Below, piece after piece: positions 48,264-58,394 of a stretch of 64,000 nucleotides of DNA. The notes beneath the pieces were generated by a model. The model was not told the origin of the DNA. It made no database searches and saw nothing but the letters and a program-made list of their open reading frames with translations. Source of the DNA: Salinisphaera sp. (GTDB taxonomy: Bacteria; Pseudomonadota; Gammaproteobacteria; Nevskiales; Salinisphaeraceae). The DNA lies in assembly GCF_002729955.1 (NCBI RefSeq), contig NZ_PBYA01000049.1:1-64000 (forward strand), given 5' to 3'. Position 1 is the first letter of the stretch, and each line of letters opens with the position of its first letter. Position numbers and translations under genes: made by a program.

Positions 48264-49067
48264 TTACCAATGTTGGCCCAGAATGAGCTCCAGCACCAAC
48301 TTGCTGCCGAAATAAGCCAGAACCAGTAGCGCATAGCCGGCCAGCGCACCGCGTACCGCCAGGCGTCCGCGCCAGCCGTAGCGCCAGCGTCCATACAACA
48401 GCACCGCGAACACCGTCCAGGCGACCAGCGACAGCGCGGTCTTGTGTACCAGATGCTGGGCGAACAGGTCGTCGATGAACAGCGCGCCGGTGGCAATCGC
48501 CAGGCTCAACAGGAAAAACCCCGCGCCGATGAGCCGGAACAGCAGTATTTCCATGGTCTGCAGCGCGGGCAGGCGGGTAAACATGCCCGTCGGCGGCCGG
48601 CGTCTGAGCTGGCGATGCTGCAATGCGAGCACAATGGCCTGCACCGCGCCCAGCGTGAGTAGGCCGTAGGCGAGGATCGACAACAGAATGTGCAGCTGCA
48701 GCGGCCAGGCGAGGGCTTCCGTGGCGCTGTGCGAGTCCGGCACGAGCAGCGCGGCAATCGCGCACAGCCCCGCAAACGGATAGATCACCAGCCCCAGCGC
48801 GCCGACCGATTCGCGCAGCGAAAACAGCCACAACAGCAACGCCGCCTGCCAGGCGAACAGGGAAAGCGCGGTGCCCAGACCGATCACCAGCATGCCGGAA
48901 TGCAGGCTCAGGTGAACCAGCGAGCCGATCTGGGCGGCCAATCCCAGCCCGGCCAGTACGCTGACGTGCCAGTAGGGCGCGCCGCGGGCGAGATGTCGCC
49001 ATACCGCCGCGGCGGCGCCTGCGTAAAGCAGCGCGGCAAGCAGCACTTCAACTACGACCAGTGCCAT
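48264..49067 (-). CDS. Inner-membrane protein YpjD (cytochrome c assembly family)
   Basis: A 267-residue protein with about eight hydrophobic helices and the CcsA/CcmC-like fold: the region WPLQLHILLSILAYGLLTLGAVQAIVL with a conserved His, and HLVHKTALSLVAWTVFAVLLYGRWRYGWRG, whose His and WRG are typical. The tryptophan-rich heme-handling motif of true CcmC is not visible, so the family name may overstate its role. The set ffh-ypjD-yfjD is widely conserved with unknown function. Confidence 0.88.
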   Translation of the reverse strand: MALVVVEVLLAALLYAGAAAAVWRHLARGAPYWHVSVLAGLGLAAQIGSLVHLSLHSGMLVIGLGTALSLFAWQAALLLWLFSLRESVGALGLVIYPFAGLCAIAALLVPDSHSATEALAWPLQLHILLSILAYGLLTLGAVQAIVLALQHRQLRRRPPTGMFTRLPALQTMEILLFRLIGAGFFLLSLAIATGALFIDDLFAQHLVHKTALSLVAWTVFAVLLYGRWRYGWRGRLAVRGALAGYALLVLAYFGSKLVLELILGQHW

Positions 49068-49236
49068 TCAGGATGCAGGGGACTCGTAAGCCATGAGTGC
49101 CATTGTGCCGTATTTCTCGTGCCGGGCGAGCCGCTGTTGTCGCTGTCGGGTCGTTCTTTGATCGTTGTTGGGAATGCAGGCACGCCCTGCGACGTTATAC
49201 TGGGCGCCTTCATGGTTCCATCGATCGAGCGCGTGC

Positions 49237-50643
49237 ATGTTCGACAGTCTGAGTGATCGGCTCAATCGCAGTTTTCAGACCATCCGCGGCCGCGGCCGGC
49301 TGACCGAAGACAACATCAAGGCCACCCTGCGCGAAGTGCGCATGGCGCTGCTCGAAGCCGACGTGGCGCTGCCCGTGGTCAAGCAGTTCGTCGACGATAT
49401 TCGTGCACGCGCGGTGGGCAACGAGGTGATGACCAGCCTCACGCCCGGCCAGGCGCTCATCAAGATCGTCAAGGACGAGCTCACTTCATTGCTGGGTGAG
49501 GCCAACGAAAGCCTCGACCTGCGCGTTAAGCCGCCGGCGGTGGTGCTCATGGCCGGCCTTCAGGGCGCCGGCAAGACCACCTCCACCGGTAAGCTCGCGC
49601 GCTATCTCAAGCAGCGCGAGAAGAAATCCGTACTGGTCGTCTCCACCGACGTGTATCGCCCGGCGGCCATCGATCAGCTCGCCCGCGTCGCAAGCGATGT
49701 GGGCGTGGATTTTCATCCGAGCCAGTCGACCGACAAGCCGATCAAGATCGCACAGTCGGCGATGGAGGCCGCGCGCAAGGGCTTCTATGACGTGTTGATC
49801 GTGGATACCGCCGGTCGGCTGGGTATCGACGACAAGATGATGGCCGAGATCAGCGCCCTGAACGAGGCGCTCACCCCGGCCGAAACGCTGTTCGTGGTCG
49901 ATGCCATGACCGGCCAGGACGCGGCCAACACCGCCAAGGCCTTCGGCGACGCGCTGCCGTTGACCGGCGTGGTGCTTACCAAGGTCGATGGCGATGCCCG
50001 TGGTGGTGCCGCACTGTCGGTGCGCCAGATCACCGGCAAGCCGATCAAGTTCCTGGGCGTGGGCGAAAAGCTCGAAGCGCTCGAGCCGTTCCATCCGGAC
50101 CGTGTGGCCTCGCGCATTCTCGGCATGGGCGACGTGCTGTCGCTGGTCGAGGAAGCCGAACAGAAGGTCGATCGTCAGAAGGCCGAAAAGCTCGCCAAGA
50201 AACTGCAGAAGGGCAAGGGCTTCGATCTCAACGATCTGGCCGACCAGCTGCGCCAGATGCAGGAAATGGGCGGGCTCGGCGCGCTCATGGAGAAGCTGCC
50301 CGGCGGCGCGCAGATGCCCAAGGGCATGGCCGCCGCGGCCGACGACACCCAGGTCAAGCGCATGCTGGCCATCGTCGATTCCATGACCGCCCAGGAACGC
50401 GCCTTTCCCGACGTGATCAAGGCCTCGCGCAAGCGCCGGATCGCCAGCGGTTCGGGCACCCAGGTTCAGGACATCAACCGCCTGCTCAAACAACATCTGC
50501 AAATGCGCAAGATGATGAAGAAGTTCAAGGGCGGGGGCATGAAGAAGATGATGCGCGCCATGCAGGGCATGGGCGGCGGCGGTGGCGGCATGCCGCCCGG
50601 CATGGGCGGTGGTGGCACGCTGCCCCCGGGCATGGGCCGATAG
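49237..50643 (+). CDS. ffh: Signal recognition particle protein Ffh
   Basis: GTPase that with 4.5S RNA brings membrane-protein ribosomes to FtsY. N domain LSDRLNRSFQTIRGRGRLTE; G domain with GLQGAGKTT, DTAGRLGID and TKVDGDARGG; M domain with RMLAIVDSMTAQER and the RNA-binding SGSGTQVQDINRLLKQ, then a Met/Gly/Lys-rich tail with GGGGG and MPPGMG repeats. 468 residues. Upstream in-frame codons exist, but MFDSLSDRL is the family start. A TATACT sequence at 49196-49201 could be its -10. Confidence 0.97.
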   Translation: MFDSLSDRLNRSFQTIRGRGRLTEDNIKATLREVRMALLEADVALPVVKQFVDDIRARAVGNEVMTSLTPGQALIKIVKDELTSLLGEANESLDLRVKPPAVVLMAGLQGAGKTTSTGKLARYLKQREKKSVLVVSTDVYRPAAIDQLARVASDVGVDFHPSQSTDKPIKIAQSAMEAARKGFYDVLIVDTAGRLGIDDKMMAEISALNEALTPAETLFVVDAMTGQDAANTAKAFGDALPLTGVVLTKVDGDARGGAALSVRQITGKPIKFLGVGEKLEALEPFHPDRVASRILGMGDVLSLVEEAEQKVDRQKAEKLAKKLQKGKGFDLNDLADQLRQMQEMGGLGALMEKLPGGAQMPKGMAAAADDTQVKRMLAIVDSMTAQERAFPDVIKASRKRRIASGSGTQVQDINRLLKQHLQMRKMMKKFKGGGMKKMMRAMQGMGGGGGGMPPGMGGGGTLPPGMGR

Positions 50644-50692
50644 CGCTCAGGGGTCTTGGCGCCGGTTCGGCCGCGATTTGCCCGATCGGTGC

Positions 50693-50720
50693 TTTCCTTT
50701 TTCTGCTATTGGCGTACAAT
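50693..50720 (+). promoter_or_regulatory. Candidate promoter for rpsP-rimM-trmD-rplS
   Basis: TTTCCT (50693-50698), a 16-bp spacer and TACAAT (50715-50720), followed by GCGCG. The -10 is good and the discriminator GC-rich, the -35 is weak. It lies 85 bases before rpsP. Confidence 0.45.
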
Positions 50721-50805
50721 GCGCGATCTTTGTACGAGCTTGAGCGGCGATTTATGTCCCGCTTGCAGCATCGTTCATTCATATCAACGGCATAAATAAA
50801 CGGCT

Positions 50806-51198
50806 ATGGTCAAAATTCGGCTGCAGCGCGGCGGCGCTAAGAAGCGTCCCTTCTATCACATCGTAGTGACCGACATGCGCAACGGGCGCGACGGTCGTTA
50901 TATCGAACGCCTGGGTTTCTTCAACCCGGTCGCGATCGGTGGCGAAGTGCCGCTGCGTCTCGATATCGAGCGTATCGAGTACTGGAAGGGCCATGGTGCA
51001 CAGCTCTCCGAGCGTGTGACCAACCTGGTCAAGAGCTTTAACCGCCATGGTGAAGGCCAGGCTCCGGCCCGCGCCGCGCCGCCGGTGAGCAAGGCCAAGG
51101 AAGCGCCGAACCAGACGGTGCCGGCCGGCGCGACGGGAGATCAGTCCGCCGAAGCCGCCCCGCAGGCCGACGAAAACCAGGCCGGCGCCGCGGAATAA
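50806..51198 (+). CDS. rpsP: 30S ribosomal protein bS16 with C-terminal extension
   Basis: Small-subunit assembly protein. The first 83 residues are standard ([41 protein letters not shown]). The protein has 130 residues, whereas bS16 usually has 80-90; the extra part is Ala/Pro/Glu-rich low-complexity sequence ([11 protein letters not shown] ... DENQAGAAE). It heads the conserved rpsP-rimM-trmD-rplS operon. Confidence 0.97.
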   Translation: MVKIRLQRGGAKKRPFYHIVVTDMRNGRDGRYIERLGFFNPVAIGGEVPLRLDIERIEYWKGHGAQLSERVTNLVKSFNRHGEGQAPARAAPPVSKAKEAPNQTVPAGATGDQSAEAAPQADENQAGAAE

Positions 51199-51216
51199 CC
51201 CCGCGGGCCTGCACGC

Positions 51217-51735
51217 ATGGCAGACCGACCTGTCGTTCTCGGCCATGTGAGCGGGCTGTTCGGCGTGAAGGGATGGATCAAGGTCTATTCCTACACGCGC
51301 CCGGCCGTCAATCTTTTGGAATACGAGGATTGGCTGATAGGCCGCCAGGATGAAACCTGGCGGCCTTTTCGCGTTCTGGATGCGCGCGAGCAGGGCAAGA
51401 CGCTCGTCGCCTGTCTGGCTGATGGCGACACGCCATTAGGCGACCGCGACGCCGCAGCCGAGTTGATTGATCTGCAGATCGCGGTCGAACGCGACCAGCT
51501 GCCCGAGCCCGAAGACGGTGAGTACTACTGGTTCGACCTGGTCGGGCTGGACGTGGTCACTCTCGACGGCGCGCCGCTGGGCCGCGTCAAGGCGATGATG
51601 GAAACCGGCGCCAACGATGTGCTGGTGCTCCAGGGCGATCGTGAACGACTGGTGCCGTTCGTGGTGGGCGAAATCATCGACGACGTGGATCTCGAAGCAG
51701 GCCGGATCGTGGCCGACTGGGATCCCGAGTTCTAG
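51217..51735 (+). CDS. rimM: 16S rRNA processing protein RimM
   Basis: Assembly factor for the head of the 30S subunit, binding uS19. The 172-residue protein has an N-terminal RimM barrel (LGHVSGLFGVKGWIKVYSYT) and a C-terminal PRC-barrel with GEYYWFDLVGLDVVTLDG and LVPFVVGEIIDDVDLEAGRI. It lies 18 bases after rpsP. Confidence 0.96.
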   Translation: MADRPVVLGHVSGLFGVKGWIKVYSYTRPAVNLLEYEDWLIGRQDETWRPFRVLDAREQGKTLVACLADGDTPLGDRDAAAELIDLQIAVERDQLPEPEDGEYYWFDLVGLDVVTLDGAPLGRVKAMMETGANDVLVLQGDRERLVPFVVGEIIDDVDLEAGRIVADWDPEF

Positions 51736-51752
51736 ACCCGGGCACATCGGCA

Positions 51753-52523
51753 ATGCGTATCGATGTCGTCACGCTGTTCCCCGAGTGGGTCGGCCAGCTC
51801 GAGCAGTTCGGCGTGGTCGGGCGTGGGCTGCGCGAATCGCGTCTCGAGCTTGCCTGCTGGAACCCGCGCGACGACGCCGACAACGCCAGCAGGCGTATCG
51901 ACGACCGCCCCTATGGCGGTGGCCCGGGTATGGTCATGCAGGGCCCGCCGCTGGCCGCGACTCTCGAACGAATCCAGGCAGCGCGCGCAAATCGGGTACC
52001 GGTCATCATGCCGTCGCCGCAGGGGCAGGCATTCGATCAGGATGAGGCACAGCGGCTGGCCGAAGGCGAGGGGTTCGTGCTGGTCTGCGGGCGCTACGAG
52101 GGTATCGACCAACGCTTTGTCGATGCCTATGTCGACAAGGAACTCTCGGTTGGCGACGTGGTGCTCTCCGGCGGCGAGCTGCCGGCGATGATGATCGTCG
52201 ATGCCGTCGCCCGGCTGTTGTCCGGCGTGCTCGGCGACAGCCGATCGGCGAGCGAGGATTCGTTCGTCAACGGACTGCTCGATCATCCGCATTACACTCG
52301 TCCGCCCCGGTTTGCCGATCGCGACGTGCCGTCGGTGCTGCTCAGCGGCGATCACGCCCGCATCGAGCGCTGGCGGGCGCAGCAGGCACTGGGTGCGACC
52401 TGGCGTCGGCGCCCGGACTTGCTGGCACGCCGCGAACTCGACGCAACACAGAAGGCGCTGCTGGAGGCGTATATCGCCGAACAGAAAGGCGAGTCCGGCG
52501 ACCCCGACGGGGCCGGCGAATAG
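51753..52523 (+). CDS. trmD: tRNA (guanine-37-N1)-methyltransferase
   Basis: SPOUT methyltransferase that makes m1G37 in tRNAs reading CNN and GNN-type codons and prevents +1 frameshifting. The deep trefoil knot shows MPSPQGQAFDQ, LVCGRYEGIDQRF and DVVLSGGELPAMMIVDAVARLL. At 256 residues it is of normal length. The C-terminal domain is helical and charged. It lies 17 bases after rimM; the gap to rplS is 110 bases and contains TATACT (52575-52580), a possible extra promoter. Confidence 0.97.
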   Translation: MRIDVVTLFPEWVGQLEQFGVVGRGLRESRLELACWNPRDDADNASRRIDDRPYGGGPGMVMQGPPLAATLERIQAARANRVPVIMPSPQGQAFDQDEAQRLAEGEGFVLVCGRYEGIDQRFVDAYVDKELSVGDVVLSGGELPAMMIVDAVARLLSGVLGDSRSASEDSFVNGLLDHPHYTRPPRFADRDVPSVLLSGDHARIERWRAQQALGATWRRRPDLLARRELDATQKALLEAYIAEQKGESGDPDGAGE

Positions 52524-52633
52524 AATTTATCGAAAAACCTCGCCACGGGTGGCGAAAAACGCGACGAGTTCCGGTATACTGCCGCGTCTTTCAACGCCCC
52601 CGTGGCCTCCAAGAACGCTACTAGAGACTGACC

Positions 52634-52981
52634 ATGAGCAACATCATCGACGAACTGGAAGCCGAGCAGCAGAGCGGCAAGAACATTCCGGATTTCTCGG
52701 CCGGCGATATGGTGGTCGTTCAGGTGCGCGTGAAGGAAGGCGACCGTGAGCGCCTGCAGGCCTTCGAAGGCATCGTGATCGCCAAGCGCAACCGCGGCCT
52801 GAATTCGGCTTTCACGGTGCGCAAGGTATCGCACGGCGAAGGCGTGGAGCGCGTGTTCCAGACCTTCTCGCCGAATGTGGCTGAGATCAAGGTGCTGCGT
52901 CGCGGCGACGTGCGTCGTGCCAAGCTCTACTATCTGCGCGAGCGCAGCGGCAAGTCGGCCCGTATCAAGGAAAAGCTCTAA
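52634..52981 (+). CDS. rplS: 50S ribosomal protein bL19
   Basis: Large-subunit protein at the 30S-50S interface. The 115-residue product is standard, with [55 protein letters not shown], and [27 protein letters not shown]. It closes the operon; a terminator lies 45 bases downstream. Confidence 0.98.
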   Translation: MSNIIDELEAEQQSGKNIPDFSAGDMVVVQVRVKEGDRERLQAFEGIVIAKRNRGLNSAFTVRKVSHGEGVERVFQTFSPNVAEIKVLRRGDVRRAKLYYLRERSGKSARIKEKL

Positions 52982-53025
52982 ACGCTTTTCCCGGCCGCCA
53001 TGCAGCCCCATGCATGGCCGCAACG

Positions 53026-53053
53026 AAAACGGCGCCCGCGAGGCGCCGTTTTT
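53026..53053 (+). terminator. Terminator after rplS
   Basis: AAAACGGCGCC, a five-base CGCGA loop, GGCGCCGTTTTT: a stem of at least 9 bp with a T run, 45 bases after the rplS stop. The A run before it makes it potentially bidirectional. Confidence 0.9.
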
Positions 53054-53130
53054 GTATCTGACTGCGATTGAGCCGTTTGTTGACCAAGCGTGAAGCTTAG
53101 CGGGCCAACTAGACCAGTAGGTGGTCCGCA

Positions 53131-53618
53131 AATGAACGCGAAGACACGCGAATAAGGCAAAGACAGATCGCTGGAAGCTTAGCGTTGATGTTCAAGCGCC
53201 ATGCTTAACCTCGCAATTACCCAGTAATGGGATGGCTTGAAGCCCCATCGCGGCCCGCGCTGAAGGCAATCTGCAGGCGCAGCGGGATCTGTGCCGCGTT
53301 CGTTACTCGACCGTGTGATGCCTTCGTTCTTCAAGAGCAACCACAGATTTCGCAGATTACACAGATGAGCAAGCGTGGCACCTGCGCCCGCCGACAGCGA
53401 AAGACCGCGAGTTCCTGTCGTTGATCTGTGTGATCTGCGTCAATCTGCGGATCTTTCCGACCGGCTACTGCCACCAAAAGCCAAAGCGCCAATGCCCGCG
53501 ATCGCCAACCAGAGCCAAATCAATACATCTGCGTAATCAGCGTAATCTGTGGATCAATGGCTTCGTGACTCGGTATGAGACGCAGCTGGTTGTTCCCAGA
53601 CACGCAGATCGTGCGCAA
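53131..53618. repeat. Solitary fifth copy of the ~420-bp repeat
   Basis: The 736-bp gap between rplS and the NlpC/P60-like gene has no supported gene. It contains module A (AATGAACGCGAAGACACGCG at 53131), module B left arm (CCACAGATTTCGCAGATTAC at 53341), right arm with three ATCTG words (about 53423-53450) and the third word set with CGTAATCTGTGG (about 53541-53554), then ends near GTGCGCAA as units do in the array 9 kb away. It is about 487 bases long, the extra length being between A and B. Confidence 0.8.
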
Positions 53619-53717
53619 CTCGGCGCAAAAGACCGATCCCTTGAAGGCCCGATGGGCGCATATCCGCGCCGCATGCGGACCTGCGCGTGAACAACGGCGC
53701 TTTTAAAAACGCTGAGG

Positions 53718-54236
53718 TCAGGGCAGCTGACGCACCACGCCGACCAGGCGCTGGGCCCAGAAGTCGTCGTCGGTATCGAACAGCGCCACGCCGCTGTTGC
53801 TGCCGCCGAAGCCGGGATTGGCCATCAGCATTTCACCGGCCTGGGTGTACATGCCCACCAGAAGACGATCGCCGCCCTGGCTGTCTTCGACGCGGAAGAA
53901 CAGCAGATCGGCCGGCTCGGCTTCGGCGAGTTCGATTGGCTTGCCGGTATCCAGCTGGGCCTGGATATCGCGCGGCAGGGCCGCGCCCACGCTCTGATAG
54001 GCGGCATAGACCAGCCCGCTGTCGTCGTATGCCTGCGGGCCGGCCGCACCGGCGCGGTAGGGGCGCCCCAGTGCCTGAATGGCGGCATCCGCGACGGCGG
54101 CGCGCGTATCGGTGGTGGGCGGGATTTCGTTCTTGCTCGGCGTGCTGCTACAGCCGACCATGATCAGCGCGGCCGCGCCGATCAGAATCAGAAGTGTGGC
54201 GCTTAGCGCGCGCGCCGTGCGCGTTCGGATTGTCAT
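53718..54236 (-). CDS. NlpC/P60-like lipoprotein lacking the catalytic residues
   Basis: A 172-residue predicted outer-membrane lipoprotein: signal peptide, lipobox IMVGC (Cys29, then Ser, so outer-membrane sorting), short linker, and an NlpC/P60 fold aligning over its whole length with E. coli Spr/MepS. The catalytic Cys of the usual DCSG is Asp72 (YDDSGLV), the His of HVGIY is Leu126 (LLVGMY), and the second His (FVHAS in Spr) is Met138. The structural residues around them (PYR, SGLV, LPRD, LLFF) remain. It is therefore probably a binding or regulatory pseudoenzyme. An upstream TTG/ATG would add six residues. It was found beside the solitary repeat. Confidence 0.75.
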   Translation of the reverse strand: MTIRTRTARALSATLLILIGAAALIMVGCSSTPSKNEIPPTTDTRAAVADAAIQALGRPYRAGAAGPQAYDDSGLVYAAYQSVGAALPRDIQAQLDTGKPIELAEAEPADLLFFRVEDSQGGDRLLVGMYTQAGEMLMANPGFGGSNSGVALFDTDDDFWAQRLVGVVRQLP

Positions 54237-54300
54237 GGCGCAATCATGCATCAAGGCCGGCGCATACGGCTAGTTCACCGTATGCGCCGTACGCCCTGGG

Positions 54301-55353
<1,053 letters not shown>

Positions 55354-55510
55354 CTAGATTCCACTTGATGTGGCGCATTCGCGCCCGATTCAAGTCGCGA
55401 AGGGCAGTGCGAGCGGCTACACTGCCACGCGTCGCGCGCGTTTGCATCCAGCCTTGTCGTTCAGCGATCGAGCCGTTCATGGATCATCGGTTCGGTCCTT
55501 TGGAGTTGTC

Positions 55511-57388
55511 GTGGCCAAGAAACCCTCGCTTATTCGTCGTCTTTTTCGTGGCATCTGGCGCACGATCCTGCTGTTTTATGCGCTATTGCTGATCGTGACG
55601 CTGGTGCTGATCCCGGTCGGGGTGTATTTCGCCTTCTTCAGTGCACCCAGCGTGAGCGTGGAGCAGGATACGGCCCTGGTCTGGGCGCCCAGCGGCGATC
55701 TGGTAGAGCAGCGTAATCACGGCGTCGGCTCGCTTCTGGGGGCCGCGGTGGCGCAGCCACAGCCACAGTCGGTCGTTCGCGATCTGATCGACTCGCTGGA
55801 CCGGGCCGCCGACGACGGCCGTATCAAGCTCGCGTTTCTCAAGCTCGATGAACTGGGCAGTGCCCAGCCCGGCCAGCTGCAGGACCTGATCGCCGCGATC
55901 GATCGCTTCAAGCAGTCCGGCAAGCCCGTCTATGCCTGGGCACCGGCCTACGATCAGGCCCAGTACGCGCTCGCCTCGCATGCCGACACCATCTACATGG
56001 ACCCGCTGGGCTATGTGCTCATTCCCGGCTACGGCGTGTATCGCAACTACTACAAGGACGCGATCGACAAGCTCGGCATCGAGGTCAACGTGTTTCGCGT
56101 GGGCGAATACAAATCCTATGTGGAGCCCTATACCCGTAACGATATGTCGCCCCAGGCGCGTGCCGCCAACCAGGCCTGGATGAACTCGCTGTGGCAGATC
56201 TATCGCGACGAAGTCAGCGCCGATCGTGAGTTCGCCGCGGCCGATATCGACCGCTATACCGAAAGCTATGCCGATACGCTCGTCCGCGCCGGCGGCGATG
56301 CCGCGGCCGTGGCCCGGGAGGCCGGTCTGGTCGATACGGTCGCACCGCTGTCGGATATTCGCAGCGAAGTGAGCAACCTGGTGGGCCGCGACGAGACCCA
56401 CGGCAGCTTTCGCCAGATTCATTACGTGGACTACCTGAATGCCACCGAGGCTCAGCAGTCGGCGCCGGCCACCGAAAGCCAAATCGCGGTGGTCGTGGTC
56501 GAAGGCGGCATCGTCGACGGCGAAAGCGTGCCGGGCTCGGCCGGCGGCGACACCATTGCCCGCCTGATTGCCGATGCCCGTCGCGACGACCATGTCGCAG
56601 CACTACTGCTGCGGGTGAATTCACCGGGCGGCTCGGTGACCGCCTCAGAGCGTATTCGCCGCGAGGTCCAGCTCACCCGGGAGGCGGGCAAACCGGTGGT
56701 GGTATCGATGGCCGGCGTCGCGGCCTCCGGCGGCTACTGGATTTCCATGAATGCCGACCAGATCTGGGCGGAGCCGGCGACCGTCACCGGCTCGATCGGC
56801 ATCTTCGGCATCGTGCCTACATTTGCCAAGCCGCTGAACGATCTGGGCATCCATACCGATGGGGTGGGCACCACGCCGCTGTCGGGTGCATTGCGCCTGG
56901 ATCAGCCGCTGTCGGAGCCGGTCAAAGCCATGCTCCAGGCCGGCGTCGAACACGGCTACGACGAGTTCGTCTCGCGCGTGGCCAGTGCGCGCAACATGCA
57001 GGAAGACGCCGTGCGCGAGATCGCCCAGGGCCGGGTCTGGAGCGGCATCGATGCCGAGCGTCTGGGCCTTGTCGACCAGCTGGGCGGCTATCTGGATGCC
57101 GAACAGGCCACCGCCAAGCTTGCGGGCCTGGGCGCCGACGACTACACGCTCCAGCCCATGCTGCCGCCTTCGGACTGGCGCGCCGCTATTCGGGAATTTT
57201 TGAGTTCGAACGTCCAATCCGCGATCGTGCCGGCCTGGCTGTCGAAGGTCACCGACGCATCGGCCCTTGATTGGCTGCGTAACGGGCTCAATGATCCGCG
57301 GCATCTGTATGCGCATTGTTTCTGTGCGCTCGATAACGAGGCGCGCCCCGGCTCGCGCGTTTCGCTACCTCAAACACGCGTGGAGTGA
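55511..57388 (+). CDS. sppA: Signal peptide peptidase SppA (67-kDa type)
   Basis: Inner-membrane serine protease that digests released signal peptides. The 625-residue long form contains two tandem S49 domains. Residues about 18-45 are the membrane anchor. The catalytic Lys lies in the first domain (RVGEYKSYVEPYTR) and the catalytic Ser in the second (VNSPGGSVTASE), as in E. coli SppA. I chose GTG at 55511 because GGAG lies six bases before it; the frame is open further upstream. The next gene starts four bases after the stop. Confidence 0.94.
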   Translation: MAKKPSLIRRLFRGIWRTILLFYALLLIVTLVLIPVGVYFAFFSAPSVSVEQDTALVWAPSGDLVEQRNHGVGSLLGAAVAQPQPQSVVRDLIDSLDRAADDGRIKLAFLKLDELGSAQPGQLQDLIAAIDRFKQSGKPVYAWAPAYDQAQYALASHADTIYMDPLGYVLIPGYGVYRNYYKDAIDKLGIEVNVFRVGEYKSYVEPYTRNDMSPQARAANQAWMNSLWQIYRDEVSADREFAAADIDRYTESYADTLVRAGGDAAAVAREAGLVDTVAPLSDIRSEVSNLVGRDETHGSFRQIHYVDYLNATEAQQSAPATESQIAVVVVEGGIVDGESVPGSAGGDTIARLIADARRDDHVAALLLRVNSPGGSVTASERIRREVQLTREAGKPVVVSMAGVAASGGYWISMNADQIWAEPATVTGSIGIFGIVPTFAKPLNDLGIHTDGVGTTPLSGALRLDQPLSEPVKAMLQAGVEHGYDEFVSRVASARNMQEDAVREIAQGRVWSGIDAERLGLVDQLGGYLDAEQATAKLAGLGADDYTLQPMLPPSDWRAAIREFLSSNVQSAIVPAWLSKVTDASALDWLRNGLNDPRHLYAHCFCALDNEARPGSRVSLPQTRVE

Positions 57389-57391
57389 AGC

Positions 57392-58366
57392 ATGGGACTG
57401 CTTGTCGAAGGGCAATGGAAAGACCCGTGGTATGACACCGATTCCACGGGCGGCAAGTTCGTGCGCGAGTCGGCCGGCTTTCGCGACTGGGTGAGCGCCG
57501 ATCCCGATTCGCGCTTTACTGCCGAAGCCGGGCGTTACCACTTGTATGTGTCGCTGGCCTGCCCCTGGGCCCACCGCACCCTGATCCTACGCAAGCTCAA
57601 GGGGCTGGAGTCGGCGATTGGCCTATCGATCGTCGATCCTTATATGGGCGAGTGGGGCTGGAGCTTTTCCGATGCGCCCGGCACGATCCGGGACCCGCTG
57701 TACGGCCTGGATCATCTGTTCGAGCTGTACCAGAAGGCGGCGAGCGGCTATACCGGTCGTGTAACCACGCCCACCCTATGGGATCGCCACCACGAAACCA
57801 TCGTCTCGAACGAATCAGCGGATATCGTGCGCATGTTCAACAGCGCCTTCGATACCGTGGCCGAGCATCCCGAGCGCGATTATTACCCGAGCGAGCTGCG
57901 TGCCGAGATCGATGCCGTCAACGAACGCGTGTATCACGACGTGAACAACGGCGTGTACAAGGCCGGCTTCGCGACCACCCAGGACGCCTACGAACAGGCT
58001 TTCGAAAAGCTGTTCGCCACGCTCGACTGGCTCGATGCGCGCCTGGCCGAACAGCGCTATCTGGCCGGCAGTCGTATCACCGAAGCCGACTGGCGGCTGT
58101 TCGTCACCCTGGTGCGTTTCGACGCGGTTTATGTCGGCCACTTCAAGTGCAATCTGCGCCGTATTGCCGACTATCCGCATCTGTCGGGCTATCTGCGCGA
58201 GCTCTACCAAGTGCCGGGAATTGCCGAAACCACCAATTTCGACCATATCAAGCAGCACTACTACCGCAGCCATCCGACCATCAATCCGACCGGTATCGTG
58301 CCGGTGGGTCCGGCACTCGATTTGTATGCGCCCCATGGGCGTGCCGCGGCCGGGGCGGTGACTTAG
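57392..58366 (+). CDS. Glutathionyl-hydroquinone reductase (YqjG/Xi-class GST)
   Basis: Xi-class glutathione transferase that removes glutathione from glutathionyl-hydroquinones. The 324-residue protein has the class-defining active site ACPWAHRTLILRKLKGLE (nucleophile Cys), VVDP-like IVDPYMGEWGWSF, VTTPTLWDRHHETIVSNESADIVRMFN and RYLAGSRITEADWRLFVTLVRFD. It directly follows sppA and is probably co-transcribed with it, although no functional link is known. Confidence 0.92.
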   Translation: MGLLVEGQWKDPWYDTDSTGGKFVRESAGFRDWVSADPDSRFTAEAGRYHLYVSLACPWAHRTLILRKLKGLESAIGLSIVDPYMGEWGWSFSDAPGTIRDPLYGLDHLFELYQKAASGYTGRVTTPTLWDRHHETIVSNESADIVRMFNSAFDTVAEHPERDYYPSELRAEIDAVNERVYHDVNNGVYKAGFATTQDAYEQAFEKLFATLDWLDARLAEQRYLAGSRITEADWRLFVTLVRFDAVYVGHFKCNLRRIADYPHLSGYLRELYQVPGIAETTNFDHIKQHYYRSHPTINPTGIVPVGPALDLYAPHGRAAAGAVT

Positions 58367-58394
58367 GCCCCGGGCGTCTCAGGCCAGCGATCTG

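Noticed and set aside
50560-50640. Gly/Met-rich repeats at the end of ffh as a frameshift or assembly artefact
   Set aside because: A Met/Gly-rich M-domain tail is common in Ffh, and the frame stays open to a normal stop.
52541-52554. Hairpin CGCCAC-GG-GTGGCG before rplS as a terminator
   Set aside because: The loop is only two bases and it is followed by A, not T, on the plus strand.
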